Source of the DNA: Verrucomicrobiota bacterium
GTDB lineage: Bacteria; Verrucomicrobiota; Verrucomicrobiia; Limisphaerales; JADLHS01
Direction: 5' to 3'
Length of the DNA stretch: 45,439 nucleotides
Assembly: GCA_013140495.1 (NCBI GenBank)
Contig: JABFSR010000046.1
Location: 1 to 45,439 of the forward strand
The position numbers and the translations under genes are program-made. Positions within the stretch are counted from its first letter, which is position 1. Every line of letters starts with the position of its first letter. Below are positions 18,134 to 27,570 of this stretch, piece after piece. The notes under the pieces are model-generated. The model was not told the DNA's origin. It saw nothing but the letters and a program-made list of their open reading frames with translations, and did not search any database.

Positions 18134-19141
18134 TCACCGGACATTTTGCTGCGCCCTCAAAAACGCGACGCCCCGATCAGGAAAATCCGTGAACACGCCG
18201 TCCACGCGGATTTCCACAAGGAAAATGCGAAACAATTCCTCAAGCGAACTCGCGTACTTTGGCAGATCCTCCGCCCGAAAGGTGAAAGGATGCACCTCCA
18301 GTTTCAGCGCATGCGCGTTCGTCACAAGGTCGCTCACCTGATAGGTGCCGTTTGTCCCGGCTGAGACCACGAAGGGAATTGCCGGCCCGATACCGTCCGC
18401 AACTTTGGCAACCTGCTCCAGCCCGGCACGCGTGCGGAGGAATTGGTTCTCCGGCTCGTTGTCGAGCAGTTGGATCAGACGACCTCGATAACCAAGCTCA
18501 GTGCGCAATCGTTTCACTTCCTCGTGCTCGAAACATTGCAGGTAAATCTTGTCAGCCTTGGTGCGATAGCCGTAGCGATCCAGGATTGGCAATACCATCT
18601 TGCTGATGTCCTGTCCCTGCTTGCGATGCCACGCAGGCGCTTTGATTTCGGGATAAATTCCAGCCTCCCTGCCGCTGCTCTTGTTCAATCCCTGGATCAA
18701 TTGAATCTCCTCCTCGAAGGTCGGAATTTGAAATGCCGATTGCCACACCGGAAACCGGTTTTTGAAAACCGCCTGCCGGGTCTTGGGATTGAATCGCTCG
18801 GTAACTTTAAGCTGTTTGAGTTCAACGAGAGTAAAATCAATCGCGTAGTAACGACCGTCCGCGCGTTTGCGATCCGGAAATCTCTCCGCGACATCCGTCA
18901 CTGTATCAATATAGATGTCGTGCAGCACCACGGGCACGCCATCCTTGCTCAACACCAGGTCCTGCTCCAGATAATCAGCACCCATGACATGAGCGGCGAC
19001 CTTCGCTTCGAGCGTGTGTTCCGGCAAATAGCCACTCGCACCGCGATGGGCGATGATGATGGGGCGGCTGGGCGCTGCGAATTCCACGCTGAAACCGCGT
19101 GGCGCAACAAGAACCAGGATGAACAGGAGAAAAGTGCGCAT
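18134..19141 (-). CDS. glpQ: Periplasmic glycerophosphodiester phosphodiesterase
   Basis: A 335-residue exported enzyme that hydrolyses deacylated phospholipids to glycerol-3-phosphate and an alcohol. ATG 19141 gives a classic signal peptide (MRTFLLFILVLVAPRGFSVEFA). The catalytic region follows: IIIAHRGASGYLPEHT with the general-acid His, DYLEQDLVLSKDGVPVVLHD with the Ca2+-binding acids and second His, then EIKAP and LEVHPFTFRAED, ending in VDGVFTDFPD. The GlpQ-like periplasmic form is favoured over UgpQ because of the signal peptide and the long insert. It stands 60 bases upstream of thyA in the same direction. Confidence 0.92.
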   Translation of the reverse strand: MRTFLLFILVLVAPRGFSVEFAAPSRPIIIAHRGASGYLPEHTLEAKVAAHVMGADYLEQDLVLSKDGVPVVLHDIYIDTVTDVAERFPDRKRADGRYYAIDFTLVELKQLKVTERFNPKTRQAVFKNRFPVWQSAFQIPTFEEEIQLIQGLNKSSGREAGIYPEIKAPAWHRKQGQDISKMVLPILDRYGYRTKADKIYLQCFEHEEVKRLRTELGYRGRLIQLLDNEPENQFLRTRAGLEQVAKVADGIGPAIPFVVSAGTNGTYQVSDLVTNAHALKLEVHPFTFRAEDLPKYASSLEELFRIFLVEIRVDGVFTDFPDRGVAFLRAQQNVR

Positions 19142-19370
19142 AGAGGTTCGCGTATCTTGTCGGTTCAGTCCCGGATTTGCAACCACCGCCATGCGCGCGG
19201 AGTGTGACGGTGGGAAGTGTGATTAAAAGCTAATGCCTTTCAGAAATTCAGCGCGAAGGAAAAGCTGCGAGGAACGCGCGGAAAGTTCGCGGTTCTGCAA
19301 TCCCTTTGGGATTTAGCATTTGGTAATTTCGAAAAGCATTCCGCTCTCGCCGCTTTTGTTTACACCCACA

Positions 19371-19402
19371 AAGAAAAACACGACACCCTTGCGGATGTCG
19401 TG
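19371..19402 (-). terminator. Rho-independent terminator of pseudopilin gene
   Basis: On the minus strand CACGACATCC, loop GCAA, GGGTGTCGTG (19379-19402) forms a 10-bp stem with one G-U pair and a GNRA tetraloop, followed by TTTTTCTTT. It lies 24 bases after the pilin stop codon. This is the clearest terminator in the left half of the window. Confidence 0.9.
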
Positions 19403-19425
19403 CTTGTGAATCTAAAACTAATTGA

Positions 19426-20250
19426 TTACGGGAATTGGAGACGGTTCACACCCGCACCGACAGAACCGGCTGCCGTAGGGAAGAACGCTCCCGCAGTCTT
19501 ACCGAAGTCACCCGAGTTGTTCAGTGCGGTGCGGAGAGCAGAAGTGCTGAAGCCCTGAACGCTGCCGTCAGCCAGACCTACGTTACCTTGCTTGGAGTGA
19601 TTGTTGTCCTGCCAACCGATTGCGGTGGCTACCCATGTGGAATTGGTTCCAGCGCTGATACCGCTAGTCGTCTTAGTAGCTTGGTTTGCACCTGTTCCCA
19701 AGTTATGATCGCCGGTGAGGAACATCTGGGGTGAGGTTTCGCTCGCATCAACGCCGACGAAATAACTCACGTTCCAGTCCCTTTGGAATCCTTCCACAGT
19801 TGTTGTCTTCGGCCCGAAGCTCGTGGCTTGGACGATCGCCTCAGTTGCACTGGAGGATGATGGCGCGCCTTCCGAAGGACACGCAAGAATCTTCGGTGTG
19901 CTCAACTCATTGGACATGACCATGAACATCCAAAAAACACCCTTGCCAGCGTTAGCGACAGGAATCGCTCCGGCGGTCCATGGAGCTGTTGCAGTGAATC
20001 CGATCGCTTCCGAAGCTCCGCCCTGTGAGGAGGGAACCTGCATGCAATAACGGTCGCTGTTGTCGCCGGACCACAGGCGGAAAGCCAAGCCGACTTGTTT
20101 GAGGTTGTTTGTACAGTTGATGCGTTGCGCACGCGCCTTGGCCTTGGCCAGAGCGGGGAGGAGCATGGCCGCCAGGATCGCGATGATCGCGATGACGACG
20201 AGCAGCTCGATGAGCGTGAACGCCCGATTTTGTTTACGAATGTTTTTCAT
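19426..20250 (-). CDS. Type II secretion G-like pseudopilin with prepilin leader
   Basis: A 274-residue type IV pilin-like protein. The leader [10 protein letters not shown] is followed by the prepilin peptidase site and hydrophobic helix ([19 protein letters not shown], Glu5 present), then [15 protein letters not shown] and a long Gly/Thr-rich C-terminal domain ending in a motif with [13 protein letters not shown]. This is the large paralogous DUF1559/PulG-like group common in Verrucomicrobiota, Planctomycetota and Lentisphaerota; individual roles are mostly unknown. It is transcribed alone: a promoter at 20297-20324, paired palindromes further upstream and a strong terminator frame it, suggesting individual control. 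Confidence 0.92.
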   Translation of the reverse strand: MKNIRKQNRAFTLIELLVVIAIIAILAAMLLPALAKAKARAQRINCTNNLKQVGLAFRLWSGDNSDRYCMQVPSSQGGASEAIGFTATAPWTAGAIPVANAGKGVFWMFMVMSNELSTPKILACPSEGAPSSSSATEAIVQATSFGPKTTTVEGFQRDWNVSYFVGVDASETSPQMFLTGDHNLGTGANQATKTTSGISAGTNSTWVATAIGWQDNNHSKQGNVGLADGSVQGFSTSALRTALNNSGDFGKTAGAFFPTAAGSVGAGVNRLQFP

Positions 20251-20296
20251 GATGTCTGTGGGTTATGTGTTTTGTTTTTTGCTTAACAGCTGGCGC

Positions 20297-20324
20297 ACTT
20301 TATTGAAGCCGCTCGCACTGTCAA
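20297..20324 (-). promoter_or_regulatory. Sigma-70-like promoter of pseudopilin gene
   Basis: On the minus strand a perfect TTGACA (20319-20324) stands 16 bases before TAAAGT (20297-20302). Transcription would start near 20290, leaving a T- and A-rich leader of about 40 bases. Confidence 0.55.
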
Positions 20325-20411
20325 ACTTGTTTTCAAAATCCCTTTAGCAACGCCAGTGCCACGGTGATTTTTCAGGCACTTACGCCAAATCTCAACGTCA
20401 CCGAGGAAAAA

Positions 20412-20449
20412 ATGCGTGAGCCTCACGCATTTTGCGTGAAAATCACGCA
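20412..20449. promoter_or_regulatory. Two tandem palindromes, probable regulator-binding sites
   Basis: ATGCGTGA-GCC-TCACGCAT (20412-20430) and TGCGTGA-AAA-TCACGCA (20433-20449) are perfect inverted repeats sharing the half-site TGCGTGA and a 3-base spacer. Their centres are 20 bases apart, close to two helical turns, so two dimers could bind on one DNA face. They lie about 90-130 bases upstream of the pilin promoter and nowhere near another start, so an upstream activator or repressor site for that gene is likely. Confidence 0.55.
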
Positions 20450-20461
20450 TCGGTTGGGAAC

Positions 20462-20480
20462 GCGACCGGTCCCCGGTCGC
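20462..20480. repeat. GC-rich hairpin near fmt 3' end
   Basis: GCGACCGG-TCC-CCGGTCGC is a perfect 8-bp inverted repeat with a 3-base loop, flanked by partial outer pairing (AACGCG / CGCGTT). It is in the 355-base gap 20251-20605 between the pilin gene and fmt. It could be a REP unit or the end of the fmt transcript; no T run follows. Apart from this, the palindromes and the promoter, the gap shows nothing else. Confidence 0.5.
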
Positions 20481-20605
20481 AGCGCGTTGATAGTGAAAGG
20501 CGCGTTTGAAAATCCGGACGCCATCCAGCATACGTAAGTGCTCCGACCGAGGGAATGCCCGCGCCCCATGTTTGGGCCGCGTACGCGCCGAAGCGCCCGC
20601 CTGAT

Positions 20606-21562
20606 TCAAAGGACGTTCGCCCCCAACCGCTGCCCCGCCGCCAGCGGATTTCCGGCAAGAAATTCCTGCGCGCTCATGCGCCGGCCGCCTTCGCGCTGGA
20701 GCACGAAAATGCGCAGCGCATCCGAACCACAACCAACAATGATTCCATTCTTGTCCGCGCCAAGGATTGCCCCCGGTGTTCCGCGCTGCAAAACAACGTC
20801 CGCCTCCCATATCTTCAACAGCGCCGGCTTTGATGCGACATCGAGCGTCGTAAAAGCGCCGGGCCAAGGCGTGAAAGCCCGGATGCGATTCCAGATGGCG
20901 CGCGCCGGCTGCTGCCAGTTTATCCGTCCGTCCTCCTTCCGGATTTTTGCAACGTGCGTGGCGAGTTCGTGCGGCTGCGGGCGGGGCTGGATTGCACCCG
21001 AGACGTATCCGGGGATGGTTTCCACGAGCAATTGCGCACCCAGCAGCGCAAGCCGGTCATGGAGTGTGGCGGCGTTGTCCTCATCACGGATCGGCGTGGC
21101 GCGCTGGGCAATCATGTCGCCGGTGTCCAAGCCGACATCCATCTTCATGATTGTCACGCCGGTTTCGGCGTCGCCATTGAGGATGGCGGCCTGGATGGGT
21201 GAAGCGCCGCGATATTTCGGCAACAGCGAGGTGTGAACATTCAAGCACCCGTGGTGCGGCAACTCCAGGATCGTCGCCGGAAGAATCTGTCCGAACGCCG
21301 CCACGACGATCAATTCAGGCTGCAACGAACGCAATCCGGCGATGAAATTCTCATCGCGCGCCTTGAGCGGTTGGAGCACGGGCAATCCTGCGGCGACGGC
21401 GATTTGTTTCACCGGGGACGGCGTGAGTTTGAGATCGCGGCCCTTGGGACGGTCGGGCTGGGTGACGACGGCGATGACTTGAAGCGACGTCTCACGGAGC
21501 AATGCCGCAAGACTCTCGCTGGCCAGTTCCGGTGTGCCCATGAAGATAATTCGCAAGGGCAT
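20606..21562 (-). CDS. fmt: Methionyl-tRNA formyltransferase
   Basis: A 318-residue enzyme that formylates initiator Met-tRNA. RIIFMGTPELASESLAALL opens the catalytic domain; VAAFGQILPATILELPHHGCLNVHTSLLPKYRGASPIQAAIL carries the catalytic Asn/His and the SLLPKYRG signature; the loop VGLDTGDMI follows. A linker leads to the C-terminal tRNA-binding domain (about residues 210-318, FTPWPGAFT, LKIWEADV). Normal length. It follows the adenylate kinase gene by 11 bases. The usual partner def is not in the window. Confidence 0.96.
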   Translation of the reverse strand: MPLRIIFMGTPELASESLAALLRETSLQVIAVVTQPDRPKGRDLKLTPSPVKQIAVAAGLPVLQPLKARDENFIAGLRSLQPELIVVAAFGQILPATILELPHHGCLNVHTSLLPKYRGASPIQAAILNGDAETGVTIMKMDVGLDTGDMIAQRATPIRDEDNAATLHDRLALLGAQLLVETIPGYVSGAIQPRPQPHELATHVAKIRKEDGRINWQQPARAIWNRIRAFTPWPGAFTTLDVASKPALLKIWEADVVLQRGTPGAILGADKNGIIVGCGSDALRIFVLQREGGRRMSAQEFLAGNPLAAGQRLGANVL

Positions 21563-21573
21563 GGCGAAAGCCG

Positions 21574-22155
21574 CTATTTTTTGACGAGGTGGCGGAGAAT
21601 GGACGAGAGCACTTCAACCGGGGCTTGTGTCGAATCAATGTTATGCACGAGTTTGCGCCCGTAAAACTTCAACACCGGTTTGGTTTCGAGATCGTAGGTC
21701 TTGAGCCGCTCGCGGATGACATCGAGATTCGCGTCGTCGAGGCGGTTTTCCTTGAGCGCACGGCGCTGGAGACGCGCGATCATTTTGTTCATGTCGCGGC
21801 AGTGCAGATAGAAAACGGCCCTCACATCGAGTGTCTTCTGGAGCATCTCGGCCTGGTGGACGTTGCGGGGAATGCCGTCCAGCACGAGCGTGTCCATCTC
21901 AGGATGAAAACGCCCCGCGCGGGTGTTGCCTTCGATGGACTGCCGCCAGAGTTCGATGGTCGGTTCGTCCGGCACAAGCTGGCCCTTGCTGGAATGTTCG
22001 ATGAACACCTTGCCCAGCGGGCTCGTGACGGTGAGCGAACGGAAGGCATCGCCACAGGCGCAATGAAAGAAGTTGGGGACGCTGCCGAGGATTTTGCCCT
22101 GCGTGCCCTTGCCGGCACCGGGTGCTCCAAAGAGAAGGACGGTTTTGTATTTCAT
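21574..22155 (-). CDS. Adenylate kinase-family nucleoside monophosphate kinase
   Basis: A 193-residue short-form kinase. ATG 22155 places the P-loop GAPGAGKGTQGK at the normal distance from the start; the longer frame upstream is in the next gene. LVLDGIPRN stands where adenylate kinases have DGFPRT, and FHCACGDAFR where they have ISTGDMLR. The LID is short (RRALKENRLDDANLDVIRERLKTYDLET). The fold and phosphate-binding Arg residues look intact, so it should still transfer phosphate between ATP and a monophosphate. The changed substrate loops leave open that it is a second, specialised paralogue rather than the main Adk. Confidence 0.85.
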   Translation of the reverse strand: MKYKTVLLFGAPGAGKGTQGKILGSVPNFFHCACGDAFRSLTVTSPLGKVFIEHSSKGQLVPDEPTIELWRQSIEGNTRAGRFHPEMDTLVLDGIPRNVHQAEMLQKTLDVRAVFYLHCRDMNKMIARLQRRALKENRLDDANLDVIRERLKTYDLETKPVLKFYGRKLVHNIDSTQAPVEVLSSILRHLVKK

Positions 22156-22165
22156 GGCCGTGATG

Positions 22166-23149
22166 TCACGCGTCTTTGTGTTTGAGGTGGATTTCCTGTA
22201 TCTCTCCAAATGGAATCGTGATTTCCTGCATGGCCTCGCCCTTGCGCGTCTCGATGTGCATGTCGTTTGTGGCGATGCGGGAAATACGCACGGCGGTGAA
22301 CTCGCCACGCACGGTCTTCAAAAAGAGAACCATGTCCTTGGTGTCGGATCGCCGCACCACGCCGAAGAATCCCGAGAACTTCGTCTCGATGAACCGACGG
22401 TTGAAGGTGAACTGGCCGCGCTTGAAAACCTCCGTCTTGTGAACATCTGGCGCCCCGGCGGCGGCAGGTGCGTGAGAAATGTGCAGGCCGCCCGCCGCAG
22501 GCTCGCCGCCCGGCAGAGTGTGCGTCTCACCCGTGATATCCGCAGCCATCGGATTGAATGCAGGCGGTGTGGGCGCGTGTGCGGTTGCGGCTTCCTCCTC
22601 ATACTGCTTGCCGGATTCAAGCCTCGTGGGAATGCAGAGGAAAATCACGGGGCCAATGATGGGTGCAAGCGCCGAAACGCCACAGACCATCGCGGGCGAA
22701 AACGCCCGCACGGCGGCGATCTCGTAACCTGCATAGATGTTGGCCGCGTAAATCAGGACCAACATGAACAAGCCAAGAGGCGAACCAAACAAGGCGATGA
22801 TGAGGGATCGTTTGGCGGGACGATCCAGCCTGGGCACGCCTTTGATTTCCACCTCGGTTTTCTTGATGCGCTCGTCGTCAGGAGTTTCAATGTAGGGTTC
22901 GACGAACGATTCCAGTTTCAATTTTGAGTCCTCCGCGAGCATGCGAAGCGTTTTCTGCGAAAGTTTGTCCCACGGAAGTTTCTGGTAGTTCCCATCTCCG
23001 ACGCGGATCTGGAGAGCCTCGGGTTTGCCCTGGATAATTTCGCCCTCGACGACCGCGCCATCCACCATCTCAAACTGGATGGCAGACGCGGACGCCACGA
23101 ACCACACGATCAAACACGTGCAAATGATCAACACTCTGGAAATGCGCAC
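22166..23149 (-). CDS. Unknown exported membrane protein with two central helices
   Basis: A 327-residue protein that I cannot assign. A signal peptide (residues 1-23) precedes a small domain with [25 protein letters not shown] and [15 protein letters not shown], like the short beta-barrel start of several Planctomycetota/Verrucomicrobiota proteins. Two strong helices follow (about 112-135 and 148-172), then a Pro/Ala/Gly-rich linker (175-235) and a C-terminal domain ([39 protein letters not shown]). It ends 10 bases before the kinase gene and probably heads the transcript that includes it and fmt, divergent from ruvB. Confidence 0.75.
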   Translation of the reverse strand: MRISRVLIICTCLIVWFVASASAIQFEMVDGAVVEGEIIQGKPEALQIRVGDGNYQKLPWDKLSQKTLRMLAEDSKLKLESFVEPYIETPDDERIKKTEVEIKGVPRLDRPAKRSLIIALFGSPLGLFMLVLIYAANIYAGYEIAAVRAFSPAMVCGVSALAPIIGPVIFLCIPTRLESGKQYEEEAATAHAPTPPAFNPMAADITGETHTLPGGEPAAGGLHISHAPAAAGAPDVHKTEVFKRGQFTFNRRFIETKFSGFFGVVRRSDTKDMVLFLKTVRGEFTAVRISRIATNDMHIETRKGEAMQEITIPFGEIQEIHLKHKDA

Positions 23150-23314
23150 ACGCCTTTCCTAGCAAAGCCGACCGGGCAAAGAAAGAACAAATCGGTTCTT
23201 CGTTCCATGAACCCAACTCCAAACCGGACGTGGATCGCCCATCCGCCCGCCATGGAGTCGTTCGCGCACGATTCGCCTTGCCGGTTTTTTTTCCTTTGCC
23301 CATGCTCACGCGAC

Positions 23315-24331
23315 ATGGCTGAACGGCCCGTCTCCACGCTCAACAAACCCGACGCCGCGCTCGAACTGACGCTGCGCCCTTCCCTCTTTTCCGATTTCAC
23401 CGGCCAGCCCAAGGTCAAGGAACGGCTCGAAATCTCCATCGCCGCCGCCAAGCAACGAGGCGAGGCGCTTGATCACATCCTGCTCAACGGCCCGCCCGGC
23501 CTCGGCAAAACCACCATCGCCAACATCCTCGCCAAGGCCATGGGCGGAAATCTCAAATGCACCAGCGGCCCGACCATCGAGAAAGCCGCCGACCTTGCCG
23601 GCCTGCTCACCAATCTCGAAGAAGGTGATGTGCTGTTCATTGACGAGATCCATCGCCTGCAAAAGACCATCGAGGAATATCTTTACCCTGCGATGGAGGA
23701 TTTCAAACTCGACATCATCATTGATCAGGGCCCGAACGCCCGCAGCGTCCGACTGAATCTTCCGCGCTTCACGCTCATCGGTGCCACGACGCGCAGCGGC
23801 CTGCTCAGTGCGCCTTTGCTCACTCGATTCGGAATGCGCGAGCGGCTGGATTATTACTGCGCGGAAGATTTGCAGAAAATCATCGTGCGCTCGGCCAACC
23901 TGCTCAACGTGGAGATTGAACCTTCAGGCGCGCACGAAATCGCCCGGCGCAGTCGCGGCACACCGCGCATTGCCAACAACCTGCTCCGTCGCGTGCGTGA
24001 TTACGCACAGGTCCGTCACGATGGGCGCATCACTGCCGATGTTGCCGACAAGGCGCTCGCCATGCTGGAGATTGACCAGAACGGTCTCGACGAAATGGAC
24101 AAGCGCATCCTCGAAGCCGTCATCCAGAAGTTTGGCGGCGGCCCGGTAGGCGTAAATTCCCTCGCCGTCGCCGTGGGCGAAGAGCCGGACACAATCGAGG
24201 AAGTCTATGAGCCGTATCTGATCATGGAGGGCTATCTCAACCGCACGTCACAAGGCCGCGTCGCCACGGAGTTGAGCTATAAGAAACTCAACCTCAAACC
24301 CGCCACGGGAAACCAGACGCGATTGCTCTGA
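23315..24331 (+). CDS. ruvB: Holliday junction branch-migration helicase RuvB
   Basis: A 338-residue AAA+ ATPase that drives branch migration with RuvA. The frame is open from 23207, but the ATG at 23315 gives the usual RuvB start. Marks: [19 protein letters not shown], Walker [13 protein letters not shown], Walker [51 protein letters not shown], arginine finger region TRFGM, and the winged-helix end [25 protein letters not shown]. Neither ruvA nor ruvC is adjacent. Confidence 0.97.
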   Translation: MAERPVSTLNKPDAALELTLRPSLFSDFTGQPKVKERLEISIAAAKQRGEALDHILLNGPPGLGKTTIANILAKAMGGNLKCTSGPTIEKAADLAGLLTNLEEGDVLFIDEIHRLQKTIEEYLYPAMEDFKLDIIIDQGPNARSVRLNLPRFTLIGATTRSGLLSAPLLTRFGMRERLDYYCAEDLQKIIVRSANLLNVEIEPSGAHEIARRSRGTPRIANNLLRRVRDYAQVRHDGRITADVADKALAMLEIDQNGLDEMDKRILEAVIQKFGGGPVGVNSLAVAVGEEPDTIEEVYEPYLIMEGYLNRTSQGRVATELSYKKLNLKPATGNQTRLL

Positions 24332-24377
24332 ACACCGGCTGTGGCGATCCTACCACTCAAAATAGCCGCGGCAAAAG

Positions 24378-25142
24378 TCATTGGTCAATGTTCTTGCGCA
24401 CCCAGCCTGCGTGCAGATCGAGGTAGAGCTGGTTGCGGCCTCCGTTGTGTGCCGACCATCCACCGGGAGGCGGCACGCTCTCACCCACACTCCATTGGTC
24501 CTTGAAGCCAGGCCACCACGGCTTCTCAAAGAACGGGCTCATCAACCATTCCTCATCGGAAACACTCGCGCCGCGCAAGGCGGCGACGCTTTCGGGCGTA
24601 CGCCCTCGGAGATACCGGGCCGCAGCGGGGTTCCGTTCGGCCAGCTTGTCGCTGATGTAATTCCCCCAACCGCGATCAGGCGCGTTGGTGCCGTTCTCCC
24701 GCCAGGGGCTGAAAAAGTGCTGCATCCATTCATTGGTACGTTCAGCGGACACCGGCGGACTGATCCATACCCTGACGTTCGGCGCATACGGATGCAACAA
24801 CGGCATGAATGAGCCCATCGAGTTGTAACGTTTCCCGCTCGTGTCCACGGGCGGCGTGAGCTGCAACTCGGAGTCCGGCACGTATGGCATTTTCCCGTTG
24901 CTGTCCTGAAGATACATGGCTGTGGCCAGACCGATCTGGTGGAGATTGGACAGGCAGGAACTGCGTTGCGCCCGCCGCTTGGCTTTGCCGAGTGCCGGAA
25001 GAAGCATCGCCGCGAGAATGCCGATGATGGCGATGACCACCAGCAACTCGATCAACGTGAATGCCAGCCGGTGCATGGCCGGCTTGAAAAGCTCACGGAC
25101 AGCGCCCACGGCTTTGGATGGTTCGATCTCGATCCTGCGCAT
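24378..25142 (-). CDS. Second PulG-like pseudopilin, Trp-rich
   Basis: A 254-residue pseudopilin with a longer leader (27 residues from ATG 25142, or 5 from ATG 25076) before [20 protein letters not shown]. The segment [22 protein letters not shown] is standard for the group. The C-terminal half is rich in Trp and Pro ([20 protein letters not shown]) and ends with [14 protein letters not shown], the usual closing hairpin with an H-G-W motif. It is probably a secretion or surface structural protein paralogous to the one at 19426-20250. The gene converges with ruvB with only 46 bases between, where no terminator is obvious. Confidence 0.9.
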   Translation of the reverse strand: MRRIEIEPSKAVGAVRELFKPAMHRLAFTLIELLVVIAIIGILAAMLLPALGKAKRRAQRSSCLSNLHQIGLATAMYLQDSNGKMPYVPDSELQLTPPVDTSGKRYNSMGSFMPLLHPYAPNVRVWISPPVSAERTNEWMQHFFSPWRENGTNAPDRGWGNYISDKLAERNPAAARYLRGRTPESVAALRGASVSDEEWLMSPFFEKPWWPGFKDQWSVGESVPPPGGWSAHNGGRNQLYLDLHAGWVRKNIDQ

Positions 25143-25361
25143 AAGTGGTCTGAACTGATTTTAAGAATTGCGACTGACCTAGCTGGAGTCAAATCCAATT
25201 CGAACCGGCATTCATCTGTGTTGCAGATTGAACCGCAAGCCGTCAACTACGCTGGTTTCCAAATCAGCACGGGCCCGTGTCCTCATGAATCAATATCCAG
25301 AGGTCTCATTGCCGTAGATTACCATCGGGAGAAAGAATATCTGTCCGACGATGAAGGCATA

Positions 25362-27236
25362 CTATTTCCGTTCACTCTCAGCGCGCTCGATGAAGTTGAC
25401 CGCCAGTTCTGCGGCCTCGCGCACGGCGGAATCGCGGTCACGGCAAGCCTCACGCAATGCGGGCAACGCTGCGGGATCACGAAAAAACAACAGCCCGCGT
25501 GCGGCGTATTGGCGGTAGTCGCGCTTCCGGTCTTGAAGCATCTCCACAAGGGCGGGCACGACGCGGCCAGCCGCTGCTTCGCTTCCGAGGTGGCGCAAAG
25601 CAGGGTCGGGATCTGCCAGAACGGGCTGCCATTCGCTCGAACCGGGTGGTATATGCAGCCGCGCAAGCGCCAGGATGGAACCGAAGCGTCGCCACTGTTC
25701 CTTGGCACGCAGACCGGCGCGAACCGCAGTCATCCCGTTGGTCCGTCCGAGCATTGCCAGGGCACAGGCCTTGCCGTGACCGGCGAATTCATCCTGATCT
25801 GCGAGATTGGCGGCAACGGTGTTTGCAGCAGTATCGCCGCCTATTTCCGCCAACGCGTAAGCTGCCGCGAAACGTTCTTCCCGCTCCTTCCACTTCAGCG
25901 CAGAGGCCAAGGTTGAAATTGCGTTGCTGTTACCCAGATGCCCGACGGCCCAGAGCACTTGCTCGCGATCCCGGACCATCTGCGGGAGCACCTTCAGCAT
26001 CGCGTCGAGCGCGGTCGTGTCGCCAATCTGGCCCAGCGCGCGGCAGACTCCGGCACGCAGATCATCGTTCGAATCCCGCTCCAACACCTTCAGCAACATC
26101 GGAACAGCGGCGTGGCCACGCAGGCGACCGAGAGCGGAGGCCGCATTTTTCTTCACGTCGAGTTTCGGATCATCAAGGAGAGCGGTGAGCGCGGCAATGG
26201 AGTTTGTGTCACCGATCTGGCCCAGCGATTCAGCGGCAGCAGCCCGGACCTCTTCCTCCATGGCGAGAGCACCGCGCAAAAGCGGCAACGCCCGAGGATC
26301 GCCCAACAAGCCAAGCACCTCGCAGATGCCGGCACGGACCTCGGGGACCGATTCGTTCTGCCAGCGCTCGGCGAGAATTTGATAAACAGATTCCCCGCCA
26401 AGCTGCCCCAGTGCGCGTATAACTTCGCGGATTTCATACGAGTTGATACCCATCGAATAGCCGCTTGCGGGACCGGTGTTGGTGACCTGGCTCTCCTTGA
26501 GCCACGCGGCGAAAACCGGCACGGCTTGCGGATCCTGGAAGTCAGCCAGCGCACGGGCGAGGCTGGCGCGCACATCCCACGCGCTTTCGCGACGTCCTGC
26601 GGCGAGGAGATCAGGCAAGACATCCCTCCCACCAACTGCGGCAAGCGCTGTGACTACGGAGGCGCGAACGGAGTTGGTACCTTCCGCCAACAAGGCCATC
26701 TTCAATGCCGGCATCGCCGCCACGTCTCCGATTTTCTCCAGCGCGCTGGCAGCGGCCTCACGCACGTTCTGCGCAGCGTCACGAGTCAACGCGTTGGTAA
26801 GCGCAGGCATTGCAGCGGGTGAGAACAGATTGCCAAGTGCCATCACCGATGCTTCGCGCACCGCGATGCTTGGGTCAGCGGAGAGACTGTTCGTCAGCAG
26901 CGGAATTGTATTGGTGCCGAGTCGGGAAAGTTCTTCGGCGAATTCATACCTCCCTTTCTGGTTTCTGGAAGAATACCACTCGCCCAATTTCGAGAGTGGA
27001 TCGGGCAACGAATTCAGCCAGCCCGCCAGGCGGCTGGTGGTGGCACGCTCCTGTCGCCTGACTTCCTGGAGGATTCCCTTCGCTTGCCGCTCGGTGGCAC
27101 TCGAACGCCCGTCTAACAAGAAATAGAAAATCACCACTGCAACAATCACCAACGCTGCGGCGACAACCCAGAGCAGTTGCCGTGACCGCCCGCTTGATGC
27201 GGATGGCGGAATGATTGCGCCGGGTTGATCACTCAT
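25362..27236 (-). CDS. Membrane-anchored HEAT-repeat protein
   Basis: A 624-residue protein with one N-terminal helix (about residues 22-42, LLWVVAAALVIVAVVIFYFLL) and a long periplasmic or extracellular solenoid. From about residue 100 to the end there are some fifteen HEAT/PBS-lyase-type repeats such as VREASVMALGNLFSPAAMPALTNAL, AALTALLDDPKLDVKKNAASALGRL and VREAAELAVNFI. Solenoids of this type act as protein-binding scaffolds; no catalytic motif is seen. In the 219-base gap before the pilin gene the only feature is a perfect 12-base palindrome, CACGGGCCCGTG, at 25267-25278. Confidence 0.88.
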   Translation of the reverse strand: MSDQPGAIIPPSASSGRSRQLLWVVAAALVIVAVVIFYFLLDGRSSATERQAKGILQEVRRQERATTSRLAGWLNSLPDPLSKLGEWYSSRNQKGRYEFAEELSRLGTNTIPLLTNSLSADPSIAVREASVMALGNLFSPAAMPALTNALTRDAAQNVREAAASALEKIGDVAAMPALKMALLAEGTNSVRASVVTALAAVGGRDVLPDLLAAGRRESAWDVRASLARALADFQDPQAVPVFAAWLKESQVTNTGPASGYSMGINSYEIREVIRALGQLGGESVYQILAERWQNESVPEVRAGICEVLGLLGDPRALPLLRGALAMEEEVRAAAAESLGQIGDTNSIAALTALLDDPKLDVKKNAASALGRLRGHAAVPMLLKVLERDSNDDLRAGVCRALGQIGDTTALDAMLKVLPQMVRDREQVLWAVGHLGNSNAISTLASALKWKEREERFAAAYALAEIGGDTAANTVAANLADQDEFAGHGKACALAMLGRTNGMTAVRAGLRAKEQWRRFGSILALARLHIPPGSSEWQPVLADPDPALRHLGSEAAAGRVVPALVEMLQDRKRDYRQYAARGLLFFRDPAALPALREACRDRDSAVREAAELAVNFIERAESERK

Positions 27237-27431
27237 GATTCTCTGGGTGGATTTGCTGACAACCGTTTACGGAAGTCGTGCCCACGAAGCAAGTTCAATG
27301 GAGGATGGTTTTGCACAATCAGGGTTTTGGTTGTGCGAAAAAGAGCAGCACAATCAAATTCCGTTTCATGTTCAAACGGTGTGGAAAGGTTACGAGAATA
27401 CTTTGGACTTAGAAAGTTCAGACACACGTCA

Positions 27432-27550
27432 TGGACTGCGCCGGCAGAGCGAAGCGGCGACGGCGCTTTCGAGCGCAAGATGGGTGTTGAAATGTGAGCC
27501 TGCCTCGTGCGTGAAAAGCGGTGTCGCGCTCCACTTGCCACCGCAGTCCA
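27432..27550. repeat. REP/MITE-like element, copy 1, left of transposase
   Basis: A 119-base element with perfect 9-base inverted ends TGGACTGCG and CGCAGTCCA. It shares both ends and long internal blocks (GGCAGAGC, GGCGACGGCGCTTT, AGCGGTGTCG) with copy 2 at 28146-28266 in the same direction. It stops 20 bases before the transposase ATG. The rest of 27237-27431 holds no gene I can support. Confidence 0.85.
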
Positions 27551-27570
27551 AAATTGCCACCTTGCATCTC

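Noticed and set aside
17198..18364. 388-codon plus-strand frame opposite thyA
   Set aside because: thyA is certain on the other strand; the sequence is His/Arg/Val-rich shadow coding.
27319..27369. Short minus-strand frame starting with MKRNLIVLL, like the start of the truncated ORF at 28407
   Set aside because: Only about ten residues match a common signal-peptide pattern, and the frame stops after 16 codons.
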